Notes under the pieces: generated by a model
Databases searched by the model: none
What the model saw: the letters and a program-made list of their open reading frames with translations, nothing else
Told to the model about the DNA's origin: nothing
Program-made: the position numbers and the translations under genes
Assembly (NCBI GenBank): GCA_947579605.1
Contig: OX388327.1
Coordinates: 6,807,122-6,871,121 of the forward strand
Direction: 5' to 3'
Source: Athripsodes cinereus
Lineage: Eukaryota > Arthropoda > Insecta > Trichoptera > Leptoceridae
DNA: 64,000 nucleotides
Shown here: in pieces, positions 30,256-41,170 of the stretch
How the letters are laid out: every line of letters starts with the position of its first letter
Numbering within the stretch: the stretch's first letter is position 1

Positions 30256-30344
30256 TTATGTTGAAAAGTGATTGGTACAAAGACAACCTGTCAAGTCCTT
30301 CACTGACATTTTATCATATTAATAAATAAACATGATATCATAAC

Positions 30345-30425
30345 CACTGAACACATAATTTTGTGCAATGGGCGAGTTTATCGCAGAGGTGTGATTTCTT
30401 CCAACTAACCCAATATTGGCGTGGA
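30345..30425 (-). mobile_element. LINE-A-type 3'-end copy
   Basis: The complement reads TTGGGTTAGTTGGAAGAAAT, a hairpin, then AAACTCGCCCATTGCACA, as at 32580. Confidence 0.65.
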
Positions 30426-30600
30426 GAGAACGACATGCATTATTTTTACACGCAGCAAGTCCCCAGGATACTTGAGAGCGATGTCATGGTAGTGTTGGAA
30501 AAAATCTTAACGAAAAGACGTGTTAGTTCAAAACCGCATAAATTGAGGGATAACATTATTTTCCGTTACATTTCGGGAGAGTCCCTCTCCTTTCCCTAAT
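30426..30600 (+). other. Unassigned ORF remnant beside a LINE tail
   Basis: About 58 open codons ending TAA, including RILESDVMVVLEKILTKRR. The first bases (CACGCAGCAA) recur at 32668 next to another copy of the same tail, so this is probably repeat sequence and not a host exon. Confidence 0.25.
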
Positions 30601-30894
30601 AATATATCTATTACTATTAAGCGTAATGATGAGATGTCTTAAGAATGACTTAATATCTGTTGCCGAAAATAAATAAGTTCCGAGCGGCACAACTCACCCC
30701 CCGCATGACCCCCTAAAAAGAAAAAAAAACAAGACAACACAACACCCTCTTCTCCGTACCAATACCATTGCAATGTATTCTGTTTTTTTTAAAGGAGGAA
30801 AACCCCCTACCCTTTTACCTACTTAGCAATTTTTGAAAATTTTTCTCGTCTCCTTATTTCGTCACCAGAAAAAAGGCATTGGTGTTATATATAT

Positions 30895-31000
30895 ATTTTT
30901 TTAAATAAAAACGAACACCTTCACAATAAGCAAAATACGCTTATGTCGTGATGGTGAAGTAGATTAGCAGCGGGTGGAATCGATCAATCGAATTAAAATA
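30895..31000 (-). mobile_element. Very diverged SINE-A-like copy
   Basis: CTTCACAATAAGCAAAATAC, GCTTATGTCGTG and GGTGGAATCGATC follow the SINE-A order with many changes. Confidence 0.4.
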
Positions 31001-32080
31001 TAGTAAAGTGAAACAAGCGGGTTTTTTCATCTCTAGAACTAAATATCTAAACTATTGCTAGAACTTAAAAAAAAACTGGTTAATCAGCCAGTGGAACAAC
31101 CACCAATAATCAAACTAATTTTCATTTCCGAGACATAAAAATTGAGCAAGATTGTTTTCTTACTCAAAGAGTTAAGCTATTAAAATGTACCAATAAATTT
31201 TTTAAATAAACGTATTTAATTTCCAGAAAATGTAAAAAATATGTATAATGTTATAAATTGTGTTAAGAAATGTATTAAGTATGCTTAATCGAGTGGATGA
31301 CCTTGACAAGAAAAGAATAGATGTTTGTTTAATAAAAAAGTATAAAAAATCTGTTTCTATTAAGTATAACATATTATTACCGATGTGCTCATTGAGGAAA
31401 AACTCTGTTAGCCAATATTTCTTGCAATCTCAAGAGTAGAACCGCTAATGCACGAATAAGATAAAATAGCGTTCCGCCACTGTCCCTTGTTCCCATATAT
31501 AAATTACAGGCAATTTATATTGCTTTTTACTATTTTTTTAATAACACCCACTCACTAATACCATCTTTAATGGCGGGTTTAAACAGGATCACCGTAGAAG
31601 TAATAATAATACTAATAATAATATATACAGCCTGGGGGGGGGCAGGGGTTGCGTCGCTGTATCGAAGAATAGAGGGGGTCGCTGAGAAAAATTACCCATC
31701 GGGGGGTTTTGTGCCACTACTACTAGGTACTAGGTAGGTCATCAAAATTTCCTTAATGGATACCCGTAAATGTTGTAATGTATCCGTTCAAAAAATATTA
31801 AATTTGTACTTAGTCCTTTTGAAAAGGATATTTTAAACCTCTAAGATGATCCATTAAGCTGTTCCTCCTAATATTGCCATTACATTATAATACTCTATAT
31901 ACATAATATTATAATCTACCAACATATATAATAATAAACATACTACATAGATACAAGGATTGGCTTTTTAATTTTAGGTTGGGGTATATTTTTTTATGCA
32001 TAGACATGAATTTATGTTATGATTTTTTTGACACGATTGGATGTCGGGAACTGGATTTTACTTACTAGAAGTGTAGATGT
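31001..32080. other. AT-rich, nothing recognised
   Basis: Contains a G-rich patch at 31630-31710 without other structure. Confidence 0.3.
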
Positions 32081-32279
32081 CAAACATATTTTGAACCACT
32101 CTAGATTAATCATTCCAATTGATCACACTCACCGATAGTCAACCTATTTGAATAGGTATTTACTATCGGTGAGTGTGATCAATTGGAATGATTGGAATTG
32201 GAATTGGAATGATCAAGTAACTACCTATTCAAATAGGTCGATTAGGAATGATTAATCTAGAGTGGTTCAAAATATGTTT
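32081..32279. repeat. Compound palindrome (nested inverted repeats)
   Basis: Outer arms 32082-32116 and 32245-32279 are complements (GAACCACTCTAGATTAATCA). Inner arms 32111-32139 and 32162-32190 are complements (AATTGATCACACTCACCGAT). ACCTATT-AATAGGT is repeated in the inner loop and near 32222. It directly abuts the end of a SINE-B. Confidence 0.85.
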
Positions 32280-32490
32280 AAGATATGAATATTGTATTAT
32301 GGGTACTAAGGTGACGATACAACAAATATACACAATGCATTAAACACATATACCTACATGTTACACCCAGACGTACGACAATTTGAAAATGGTCAAGACA
32401 ATTCTTTATTTTGCCCTGATCAGTAATCGAACCCGGGTCCTCGTGACTCAAAGGCAAGAGCGTTTCTTCCACGCCACCTTGTCCGTCAAT
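32279..32490 (-). mobile_element. SINE-B, 3' end replaced by the palindrome
   Basis: B-box complement AATCGAACCCGGGTCCTCGT near 32428 and the body GGCAAGAGCGTTTCTTCCAC. The sequence expected beyond AAGATATGAAT (the TAGTCCCAAATT side) is missing and the palindrome is there instead. Confidence 0.8.
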
Positions 32491-32579
32491 ATTGCCACAT
32501 TATAATAATTATAGAAAAAATCTTAATTGCAAAAAAATAATATACAATAGAAAAAACATGACATTATTACCTTCTATTG

Positions 32580-32655
32580 AATACATAATTTTGTGCAATG
32601 AGCGAGTTTATCGCATAAGCGCGATATCTTCCAACTAACTCATTATTTTTTGATA
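32580..32655 (-). mobile_element. LINE-A-type 3'-end copy
   Basis: The complement reads GAGTTAGTTGGAAGATATCG with hairpin ATCGC-GCTTAT-GCGAT and AAACTCGC. Confidence 0.65.
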
Positions 32656-32784
32656 AATATGCTCACGCAGCAAAGGAGAAAAGAACTCTGACAACGGGAT
32701 GAAGGAGGACAACCGAATTGGTGAATCCTCGACAGAATATGAGTCAATTTTCCAATTTAAAGTCTTTATTTATCTATAACTTTT

Positions 32785-32885
32785 ATTTGTACGAAGAGGA
32801 CAACTTGTATGTTCATCATAACATGCATTTAGTCCGCTGGCTACGCCACTTGTGCGAAATGCCGTGATGGTGTGAATGAATATTA
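32785..32885 (+). repeat. R1 3' end
   Basis: GAAGAGGACAACTTGTATGT, CCGCTGGCTACGCCACTTG, AATGCCGTGATGGTG with a GAATGAATA tail. Confidence 0.65.
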
Positions 32886-33284
32886 ATATTGAATCTATTA
32901 CTGTGTATAAAAACTAACTATGATCATTTATAAGGATTGCAGTCTCTCTATCTCCATTTGACAACTGTCTTCGTAATGTCACAATGCATGACAGTACTGT
33001 ATGACTATTAATCGATTTAAAAAAATGTGACAGAGTACAGTCAACCAAAGAGTATTAAAAAAATAATGAGAACTTTTTTAATAATCTTGGAATTTTTCTA
33101 AATAAAAAGTTACGAGAGAAATGATTTTTTTTTATATTGGATAATATTGACCGAGATCTAGAGTCCAGAGCTAAATGCTAAAGATGACTGGCAATCCACT
33201 GCTCAAGATAGAAAGACATGTAGCTCTATTGTTTGGGAGGCCAAGGTCCTACAAAGGCTTTTTGGCCATCGGAAGTAAAGAACA

Positions 33285-33440
33285 GGCAGCTCACTCTTTG
33301 CTTGACATTTCGAGTGTCCTACAAAAGGCAGATGTCTGTAAAACATTACGAATAAGACATTAAATATTTTCAATTTATCGAAGATTTGCACACATCCTGC
33401 AAGTCTTTACTTTTACTGGCACAGGGAAGACGACTTTTAT
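33285..33440 (+). repeat. R1 fragments
   Basis: CATTTCGAGTGTCCTACAAA, AGGCAGATGTCTGTAAA and TTTACTTTTACTGGCACAGG. Confidence 0.5.
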
Positions 33441-33544
33441 GAAAAGCCGTTATGTTATACATAGATTGATTAAGATTTTTATGAAAAATAAGACAGAATG
33501 CTTAACAGTTTATTGTGTTCAGTGTTCATGTTCCATAGAACACC

Positions 33545-33635
33545 TAGCAAATAATTGGTCTCGCACTCTTTTTCGTAAGGTTTCAATTATCCTGCAAAAG
33601 ACAGATGTTCGAAAAATAAAGACATTTTACATCTG
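33545..33635 (+). repeat. R1 fragment
   Basis: GGTCTCGCACTCTTTTTCGT, ATCCTGCAAAAGACAGATGT, then AATAAAGACATTTTACATCT, cut at 33636 by the MITE-C sequence. Confidence 0.6.
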
Positions 33636-33639
33636 ACCC

Positions 33640-33770
33640 CCTAGACAAGCCGTAATTTGCGATCGACTACAAACGAATTTTCGACAATAACCGCAACAAT
33701 AACGCATAATTACACGGTACATTGTAGGTAAATTGTCGAAAAGTTCGCCAGTAGTCAATCGAAGAGAACC
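33640..33770. mobile_element. TIR element, family MITE-C, copy 1
   Basis: Arms 33659-33688 (GCGATCGACTACAAACGAAT) and 33732-33761 (complement). The same element occurs at 34440-34572. Confidence 0.6.
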
Positions 33771-33784
33771 TAATGATAGTTGGC

Positions 33785-33990
33785 CAAAAAGAGCACTGTT
33801 CTTCCGTCCGCAGGGGTTCCGTCGGCCCGGGCGTCCCTCTTTCACAATACACCGTTTCTATGACAACGATATCAGAGCGCAAGGAATGTCGTGGAAAGAG
33901 GTGACGCAATTGGCACAGAGACGCTCTGAATGGAGGAGGCTGGTTTCTGCCCTGTGCTCCCGAGAGGAGCGTTGAGGGCGATGATGAGTC
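33785..33990 (+). pseudogene. LINE ORF C-terminal fragment
   Basis: Translation RRPGRPSFTIHRFYDNDIRA, then MSWKEVTQLAQRRSEWRRLV and ALCSREER stop. This GRP...W...A-L-A-R-R--WR pattern ends many insect LINE ORFs. A decayed minus-strand copy lies at 38010-38135 with the same GAGGGCGATGATGA end. Confidence 0.7.
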
Positions 33991-34024
33991 AATCGAAAAG
34001 TACCTAGAAATTCATCGATGAGTT

Positions 34025-34160
34025 TTGCAACCCATTCTGAAGATTTGCATTGTTTGTTGGTACGGTGAGAACGGGTTGTATATTTGATACATACAATTAG
34101 TCTGTAGGCATCAACCCCTCTTGTGGGATATACCGTGATAGTGTAGAAAGAAGTAAAACC
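34025..34160 (+). repeat. R1 3' half
   Basis: GCAACCCATTCTGAAGATTT, GGTACGGTGAGAACGGGTTG, CTCTTGTGGGATATACCGTG and a GTAGAAAGAAG tail. Confidence 0.65.
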
Positions 34161-34439
34161 TTTACAGTTTACAGTGATGATAGGTACTGTGCTATGTGGG
34201 GTGTAAATAAATCTCTTATATGCGGTAGTAGGAAAAATGGTTATTTTAATGTGTGTATCGGGAGGGATGATTTGTGGCTATAAATCCACGGTTTCCAAAT
34301 ATTGAAAAATGTATAATATATTTCAAATTCTTTGATAGAGTTGATGTCTATTTTGTGAAAATCATATTAATTTATGCAATAAATAAAAATCAAATGATTT
34401 CTGTTCAACTTCTTCTAAAATTATTAAGTGATCTGAGCC

Positions 34440-34572
34440 CCTAGAGAAACACGTACTTGGCGATCGACTACAAACGAATTTTCGACAATAACTGCAACAA
34501 TAACGCATAATTATACGGTACGGCGGATACATGTAGGTATATTGTCGAAAAGTTCGCCAGTAGTCGATCGCA
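34440..34572. mobile_element. MITE-C, copy 2
   Basis: Arms 34460-34490 and 34540-34571. It matches copy 1 including 20 bases left of the arm (CCCCTAGA), with an 8-base insertion near 34520. Confidence 0.65.
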
Positions 34573-34579
34573 TAGAGTT

Positions 34580-36029
34580 TGACAATGAGTAAATAATGCG
34601 AAACCAGGTCACAAATATTTAAATGTAATAAAAAAAGCCATTTGTGCTTTTTTTTATATAAATTAAAAATTTAATAATAAAAAATAGCAATACACAAAGT
34701 TTGATTCAATAACAGTTCAGCGATGAGGCTCGTCATTCAGTTTGAGAATCGATGCGTTTACAATGGAAGTAAACTACTCTCATACATTATTATTATTGTA
34801 TATAAATGAAGTTTAGATTTGTGACAATAATATTTCAATGTCGTCTTAGTGATGACTGCGTGGGGGTGTGTGAGTGGGGGGGGGGCAAGCTTTAAGTAGT
34901 AGCAGTAGAAGAAGTATCATCTTGAGGGATATAATATGTGTGGTAAGATGCACATATAGGGGATATTATTTTTCGTATTCAATATTCAATGGACTATTAC
35001 AAGAACGATTAATGTCAAAATTTTGTTTAAATGCCATTTAAAGGCATGTATACCTTATTTCCTATAAATCGTTCACATTTTTTTGTTGTAAAGAGAGAAT
35101 GTTATATTTTAGATAGAATTTCCAAAGAAACAGGTTTTTGTGCATGTGTTTGTTTTTTTTTACATTTCTGTGATTTGGATTCGAAACTGGACAAATCCGG
35201 TTAGAGCAAAAAGTCAGTACAGCCCAAGCTAATTGAAATTTGACTGCTTTCAATACAAATTTGGAATTTTTCCGGAACTTTTTACCTCAATTTCATAAAC
35301 GAGTAAGTTCTTTTCGCTAGCAATGATGAGAGCGGAAGTTTTTGAAAGCCGGCTCGCGTCTAATAAAAAGTCACTGTGGATATACTATAAATAAGTGTTT
35401 TATTTATAATTAATTGAATACATATGTAATATATAGAGGAGTAGATGAAAAAAATGAGAAAACAGTGGATGAAAAGAAATGAAAATTGGACATTAACCCT
35501 TTTTGCAATATGCATCCTTCAATTCTTGAGGGTGTGATGAAAGTATAGGCATTATTTACGACAAGAACTTCCCTTTCTTCCTTCTTCCAGCTAAGCATGT
35601 GTGGTGGTGCATCAACTAGAGATAGATATATTATCTCTTTGATAAGCGTGGTGCGCATTCTGAATAATAATTAATTTTATTTTGGTTTTGAGAATCTGGA
35701 TTGACATTCGCAGGGATTTTGAGTGGATTGATGGAATTCAAAATTTTCAGAAAATATATTATTATATGGCAACAAATGAGAAAATAAAGACAAAGAGATG
35801 ATGCTAGACGAATTTTGTGGATGGATAGTGTGGATTTGTATCGAAACTAAACAAATCCATTTATAGTAAAATGCCAGTGAAGGCAAAAAAACTTATTACT
35901 TACTCGTACTAACATTGATTTTTACTGCGTTTTTTCACACAATTTGCATAGGATTTGACTATTTTGAATAATACAATTCTAAAGAAATCAACACTAAGAA
36001 TATTTCTGAAAACTAGGTACTATTTAGGT
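34580..36029. other. No recognised feature
   Basis: AT-rich with a G run near 34877; two similar segments near 35165-35215 and 35835-35875 (CGAAACTGGACAAATCCGG versus CGAAACTAAACAAATCCAT) hint at an unknown repeat. Confidence 0.3.
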
Positions 36030-36158
36030 ACTTCGGGTTGGTTGGAAGAAATCGCATATGCGATAAGCCCGCCTTTTGGTAATTTATTGGAACATAAACT
36101 TGTACACAGTATATAATATATTGATGCCAATAAAGTTTTATTTATTTATATATTTATT
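36030..36158 (+). mobile_element. LINE-A-type 3'-end copy
   Basis: GGGTTGGTTGGAAGAAATCG with hairpin ATCGCAT-ATGCGAT, AAGCCCGCC and AATAAAGTTTTATTTATTTA tail. Confidence 0.7.
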
Positions 36159-36164
36159 CTTATT

Positions 36165-36270
36165 ATTATACCATTACGGTACATCCCAATGTGGGGTAGC
36201 CAGCGGATCAGCTGCATATCATAAATATGCAAACTCTCCTTTCCGTGCCAATAAAAATTTATACATTAAT
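36165..36270 (-). repeat. R1 3' end
   Basis: TATACCATTACGGTACATCC, GGTAGCCAGCGGATCAGCTG, then CTCCTTTCCGTGCCAATAAA. More R1 pieces follow at 36655-36720 and 37075-37175. Confidence 0.65.
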
Positions 36271-36790
36271 TACACATACCTAATGTGTTTATTATTTCGA
36301 ACAACTTTTGCAGGTGTTTCTGCATCCTAAGTTAATGAACGTATATTTTTTAGATTTGTTCATTTTTCAAACCAAACCATTCGTCAATGCGGGTAAATTA
36401 GTCTAAACGGTTTGTAAATATGGAAAGAATGAAATGTGATGAAGAATGAATATATACTCACACATTTATTTGCATTTAAGTTTCTGACGTATGATATTTT
36501 CTATACTTATTACATTAGACGGACGACTGATATGTTTATTGCGTTCGATTATTATTTCACTGGCGGAGAAGTCAGTTCATTCTTCGTGGAGTCCCAGGTA
36601 AAGAATAGGACCCCCTTTCTTATACTCTTAAAAACAAACAAATTATCCGCCAGTTCAAAATAGGACATTTAGGATGGGTGGCACGGCTCATTGCTAAATT
36701 GAAGATATTAATTATTATTAAATTGTTTTTATATTAATTTTGACTTAGTTTTATAATGTTTGTGACTGTATTAGATTGTTTTACATCTGT

Positions 36791-36990
36791 AGGCCTAGTC
36801 AAAATACATTTAAGCGTTACGTTTTCGTTTCGTTTTCGTTCAAACGTTGAAGACGTTGCGAGAACGTGTCAATTTTCGTAGCTACTTGTGTATTTTAGCT
36901 ACGAAATTTGATGCGCTCTCGCAACCTCGTCTTGTTTGAACGAAAACGAAACGAAAACGTAACGCTAAAATGTGTTTTGACTAGGGGCCC
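36791..36990. mobile_element. MITE-A palindromic element
   Basis: Ends AGGCCTAGTCAAAATACATT and ATGTGTTTTGACTAGGGGCC, inner arms with GTTACGTTTTCGTTTCGTTT. TGT flanks both sides (36788-36790 and 36991-36993), a second case of a 3-bp duplication. Confidence 0.75.
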
Positions 36991-37074
36991 TGTTGTAGTC
37001 CGTCATACATATTTTGTTCAACATGTAAAAGACTCGAGCCGTGCATGATATTCAATAAATGAAAAAAAAAATGT

Positions 37075-37175
37075 TTTTAACTTAATGTTTTACGAAAACC
37101 TGTATCTTAAGTACAGAACCCTCGAAAACCAACAGATACCTAAGGAAGAGAGACCTATCTTTAAGCGGTGACTCT
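37075..37175 (-). repeat. R1 fragment
   Basis: ACGAAAACCTGTATCTTAAG and GAACCCTCGAAAACCAACAG match the body. Confidence 0.5.
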
Positions 37176-37744
37176 ACGGGAGGATTAGGTATGTATGTCA
37201 TCGGAGAAATATAAAATTCATGATAAATTAAGCAATAAAGAATGTAGCTACAAGATGTGGGGGGGGGGGGATCTATAAATTATTTTATCTTTGCCGCGTT
37301 TTTCGATTTTATTATTATTATTATGATTTTACGTATTATTTCCTTTTATAAAATAATGAAAATTTTGGGGTGGGAGAGGGGGTTGGTTTTGTTATTTTGT
37401 TTTTCGCTTTTTGTTACGTATACATAAATCTCAATATGTAATAGTATGAGATATGTATCGAGTAGTCCCGGCATTGAATAGGTATCCACACTTTTATATA
37501 TTTTTTCGAGTGCCCGGTAGAACGCAAATGCTTATTAATAAAACATTTAAATTTTTAATAAAAAGTTCCATTCAGCAATGCGATGAAAGGGACATCTTGA
37601 TTGTGTTATTTTTTAAAAGCAAGTATTCTTTAAGCATCACAATAACACGTAGACATTTTATATCTCAGCGATGAAGCATGCCACCCATCTAGAATACTTA
37701 ATTTTTAAATTAAAAAAAAACTTGATGAACAAACCAAGACATTC

Positions 37745-37905
37745 AACGTCTTCTTGACTTGACCACGTGAATCAAATTCTCAAGGATCGGTTGGCATGGG
37801 TTAAAAATTGGATGAACGCGCAAGAAGCGTAAGAAGTACCTATTTAAGGATAGATTAATATGACGTTCCGTTCTCTCTGTCAAGACCACATGGGAACAGG
37901 TGTGG
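37745..37905 (+). pseudogene. RT-B LINE C-terminal fragment
   Basis: LDHVNQILKDRLAWVKNWMN followed by QEA and a stop; same protein segment as 3898-4085. Confidence 0.55.
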
Positions 37906-38009
37906 GGGGTATAACATAGCAAATTATTTTGTATAAAAATAGTACCAACTTAGGTATAATATTATCTACTAATTATATACCTATTAAATTTATTAAAATT
38001 TACTTGGAG

Positions 38010-38135
38010 TCGTCATCATCGCCCTCAATGCTCCTCTCGGGAGCACATGGCAGAAACCAGCCTCTTTTATTCAGAGCGACTCTGTGCCGATTGCGTCACC
38101 TCTTCCCACGACATTCCCTGCGCTATATTGAACTT
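38010..38135 (-). pseudogene. LINE C-terminal fragment
   Basis: The complement matches 33880-33990 (GGAATGTCGTGGGAAGAGGT, CACAGAGTCGCTCTGAATA), with a stop where the other copy has tryptophan. Confidence 0.65.
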
Positions 38136-38235
38136 AACCCAGCCAGGACCATCGTCTCTACTTGGAATAGTTATGTCTACTTCTCCTTGGGAAATTATTA
38201 ATCCCACATGGTGGTGGGGTCTGCCTTTGGAGTAG

Positions 38236-38774
38236 CTATGTAAAAATATAAAAATTAATTGCTCAATTTTGATAACAATACGTCTTTTTTTTTGAAATTG
38301 GATACTGATTCTGTACCTAGCTACTTTCCAATTTTATAAAAATTCTGTCATATTTTATTTGTGCAGTAAAATTTAGAGTCCAAGCAATAATTCAAAAGAT
38401 CATCTTTCAATAGTACATTTACAAAGCAAGTACTACAAAGAAATTGTACGCAAAATATTGTATTTATCAGATCTTTTGAAGATTTAGATTTGTCATAGTT
38501 TAGTTATAAAAATTACTCATTGATATTCAGGCCCACATCCGGCCTCTGCCTGGTGAGATCTCTTGATGTTATACATTTATTATTTTATTTACTCTTTTTT
38601 TAAGTTATTGACCGAAGGTACTTGTTGGAAGTCCATACTAAAGTGAATTGAAAAAAAACACTTTTTAGTTAACTTTCAAGTGACTTTATAATCTATGCTT
38701 ACTGGTATTTGGAGACTCTCGACTCCATCTTCAGGTGAAGTTAACTTAATAATGTTTTTTTTTCAAATCACCAT
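38236..38774. other. No recognised feature
   Basis: AT-rich; nothing supported. Confidence 0.3.
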
Positions 38775-39025
38775 TTTATTTACTCGTTCTTTACTGTACA
38801 TTGACTACAAACAACTTCATAGTAGGTATATCTACATTCAAATTTAATACAATCAATATACAGAGTGCGAATTTATCGCAAAGGCGTGATGTTTGTGGTT
38901 GGTTGGTTGGCAGAAATTGCCCACGGCAATAAACCCGCCATTTGAATTTTTTTTTTTTTTTTCAATAAAGTTTTTATTTATTTATTTATTTATTTATGTT
39001 TTCCAACTAAACCAAGTTGTTTCGT
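38775..39025 (-). mobile_element. LINE 3'-end copy, interrupted
   Basis: Minus-strand match to 28351-28500: the complement reads GGTTTAGTTGGAAAACATCA, TGCGATAAATTCGCACTCTG, and so on to AGTAAATAAAATGG. It is broken at 38895-38995 by a second, plus-strand tail. Confidence 0.75.
38895..38995 (+). mobile_element. 101-bp LINE-A tail-only insertion
   Basis: Starts GTGGTTGGTTGGTTGGCAG and has hairpin ATTGCC-CAC-GGCAAT, AACCCGCCATTTG, T run, AATAAAG and (TTTA)n. ATGTTT flanks both ends (38889-38894 and 38996-39001). It is nearly identical to the 3' end of the full LINE-A at 23060-23158. Confidence 0.85.
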
Positions 39026-39249
39026 AAATCTATATAATATATGTACACATTTTTTGTTTGTTTTTAATGTACGCGTATTTGATTTTTTTTTTAAGTATTT
39101 TTTTGCTCTATTTGTTACATATTAGGTATATATCTACAACATTGTAAGACCCAAAGATAAATGAAATAAATAAATAACTAAAAAAATTATGTAATCATGA
39201 GATATATTAAAATGGGCGACCGAAAAAACATTTTTTTTCTGTAACTTTT

Positions 39250-39345
39250 TAGTTAATTTATTTATTTATTTATCACTTGTAGTACCAACACGGCGTGAGC
39301 CCTTTACACGTTAAACATATAACAAAGTAAAAAAACAATTTGACA
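39250..39345 (-). mobile_element. LINE 3' tail (family E)
   Basis: The complement has GGGCTCACGCCGTG before an AAATAAATAAATAA tail. Same family as 53292 and 3101. Confidence 0.55.
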
Positions 39346-39499
39346 CACAAATACAATAAAATGTGAATTGGTACAAATTTATAAAAATAAACATTAAGAT
39401 GTTACAAAATTAGTAGTTAGTTGAACAAAACAACAATAGTTATAAAATAAACAATTATATTAAATTATATAGAGATTGGATAAAATTGAAGTTATGATG

Positions 39500-40840
39500 A
39501 ATATTTTTATAATTTATCTAATATTTTTGCAAGTAACGGATTCAATAGCTATTTTTCCCATCCAGGAATACCTAACCACTCCCACAATCACTTTTAAACG
39601 CGTAGGTCGTCTTCTCCACGCTTATAACAACAAAATAAGATATTCAGCATGAATAGTGAACAAAATGAAATTATTTGATTATTATGATTTTTTTATTTTT
39701 TACGGTGCGGCAGAATTGCCATCCACACTTCTCAGCATTATACAACCAGATAAGTCTCCATATGATCAGTCATGGTCACACAAAAACTTAAGAGTCTAAT
39801 GCCGGGAAAAATTCACCTATCCAGATATACAGGATATCAGAGGATTAGGCTCAGAACGCGTTTTATGATTTTTTATCTTCAACAATTTTTAATTGATATA
39901 ATGTTATTTGAAAATGGACGTGGATGTTGATCCTAAATAATGTTAAGCGCCCTTGAAGTGATATTATCACAGTACGGCGCTATATAAATTGTCATATAAT
40001 TATTATAAGTGGTAAAACGATTTTCATTTATGATATTTTAAGAATACTTTACTTTTAAAGCTTGAAAACTAGTAGAAAAGAGCGGGAATCTCTTAAATTC
40101 CGAGATTTGAGAGTTTGAAATATATAAGTTTTACACAAAAATCGTTGATTGTGCCGATATACATAAGACGTTGTTTTCTTCTTATTTTCGAAATATGAAA
40201 ATAATAAAAAAAACACAACGCTACATTTCGGAATAATATCAAAATTTATTGCCTTCATCTCATTTCATCCGAACCTCCCCAAAACATTCGATACCTCCCC
40301 CTCTCTCCCCCAACCCCACTGTGTATTCTATATTTGAATTTTGAATCTCCCATTCCTTAAGGAATCATCTCTGTTAGGGTTGCGAAAATTTTCAATTGAC
40401 AATATTTTTCTTTAATTTATTACAATTTTTTCAAATTATTATTTTCATGATTTTGTTGTTCTATTTGTTCACTTAATCTTTACTCTACTATAGATTACAA
40501 GAAATTTTAAATTAAAACACATTCATATTGATTTGATAATCAATTTACAATGATCGTGAGTTTGTTGAAAACACGAGATTTCTTGTTTACGCGGTGGATG
40601 CATAGCTTTTCACACTTTTCATCATAATACAAACAAAAAACAAACAAATAAGGTAATTGCGAAAGTTCCCAAAGAATTTTATAATGAGTGACATGAATTC
40701 AAAGGACTGTTTCCCGAAACATTCACTTCTCCTTATTTTTAGCATATCAAAAACTTTAACACGCGATCTGCTTGATTTGTTTTCTTACAAGCAATAATTG
40801 TAACCTTGTTTTTCATAATTTCTTAATTAATAATGTTCTG
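39500..40840. other. No gene; possible LINE tail at about 39935-40000
   Basis: GTTAAGCGCCCTTGAAGTGA and CAGTACGGCGCTATATAAAT near 39940-39990 resemble a LINE 3' UTR, but I have no second copy here. Confidence 0.3.
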
Positions 40841-41040
40841 CAGAGTAACTCTTGACAAAAACTACAATCTTAATCTTGTCTTGATCTTAATGCGCGAAGT
40901 AACTATATTAATGAATAGCACGCTACCGCTACCGCGAGATTGGTATGCACGTATTTTTTACTACAGTCACTTCGCACGTCGTATGATTAAGATTAAGACA
41001 GGATTAAAATTATATTTTCATTGTGTCAAGAGTAGGTGTA
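40841..41040. mobile_element. MITE-B, short copy
   Basis: AGAGTAACTCTTGACAAAAA and AATCTTAATCTTGTCTTGAT on the left are mirrored by GATTAAGATTAAGACAGG and TGTGTCAAGAGTAGGTG on the right. Confidence 0.65.
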
Positions 41041-41074
41041 AGAAGAGTAATAAAATTTTAGTTCAATGCTTTTA

Positions 41075-41170
41075 TAAATGATATTTTTTTATTGGCACGG
41101 AGATGATAATCCCCATGCTTATTATATGCTGTTATGTAATGTTATTTGCTGACTACCCTATTAATAGAAG
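41075..41170 (+). repeat. R1 3' half
   Basis: TTTTTATTGGCACGGAGATG, CCCATGCTTATTATATGCTG, TTTGCTGACTACCC. Confidence 0.55.
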
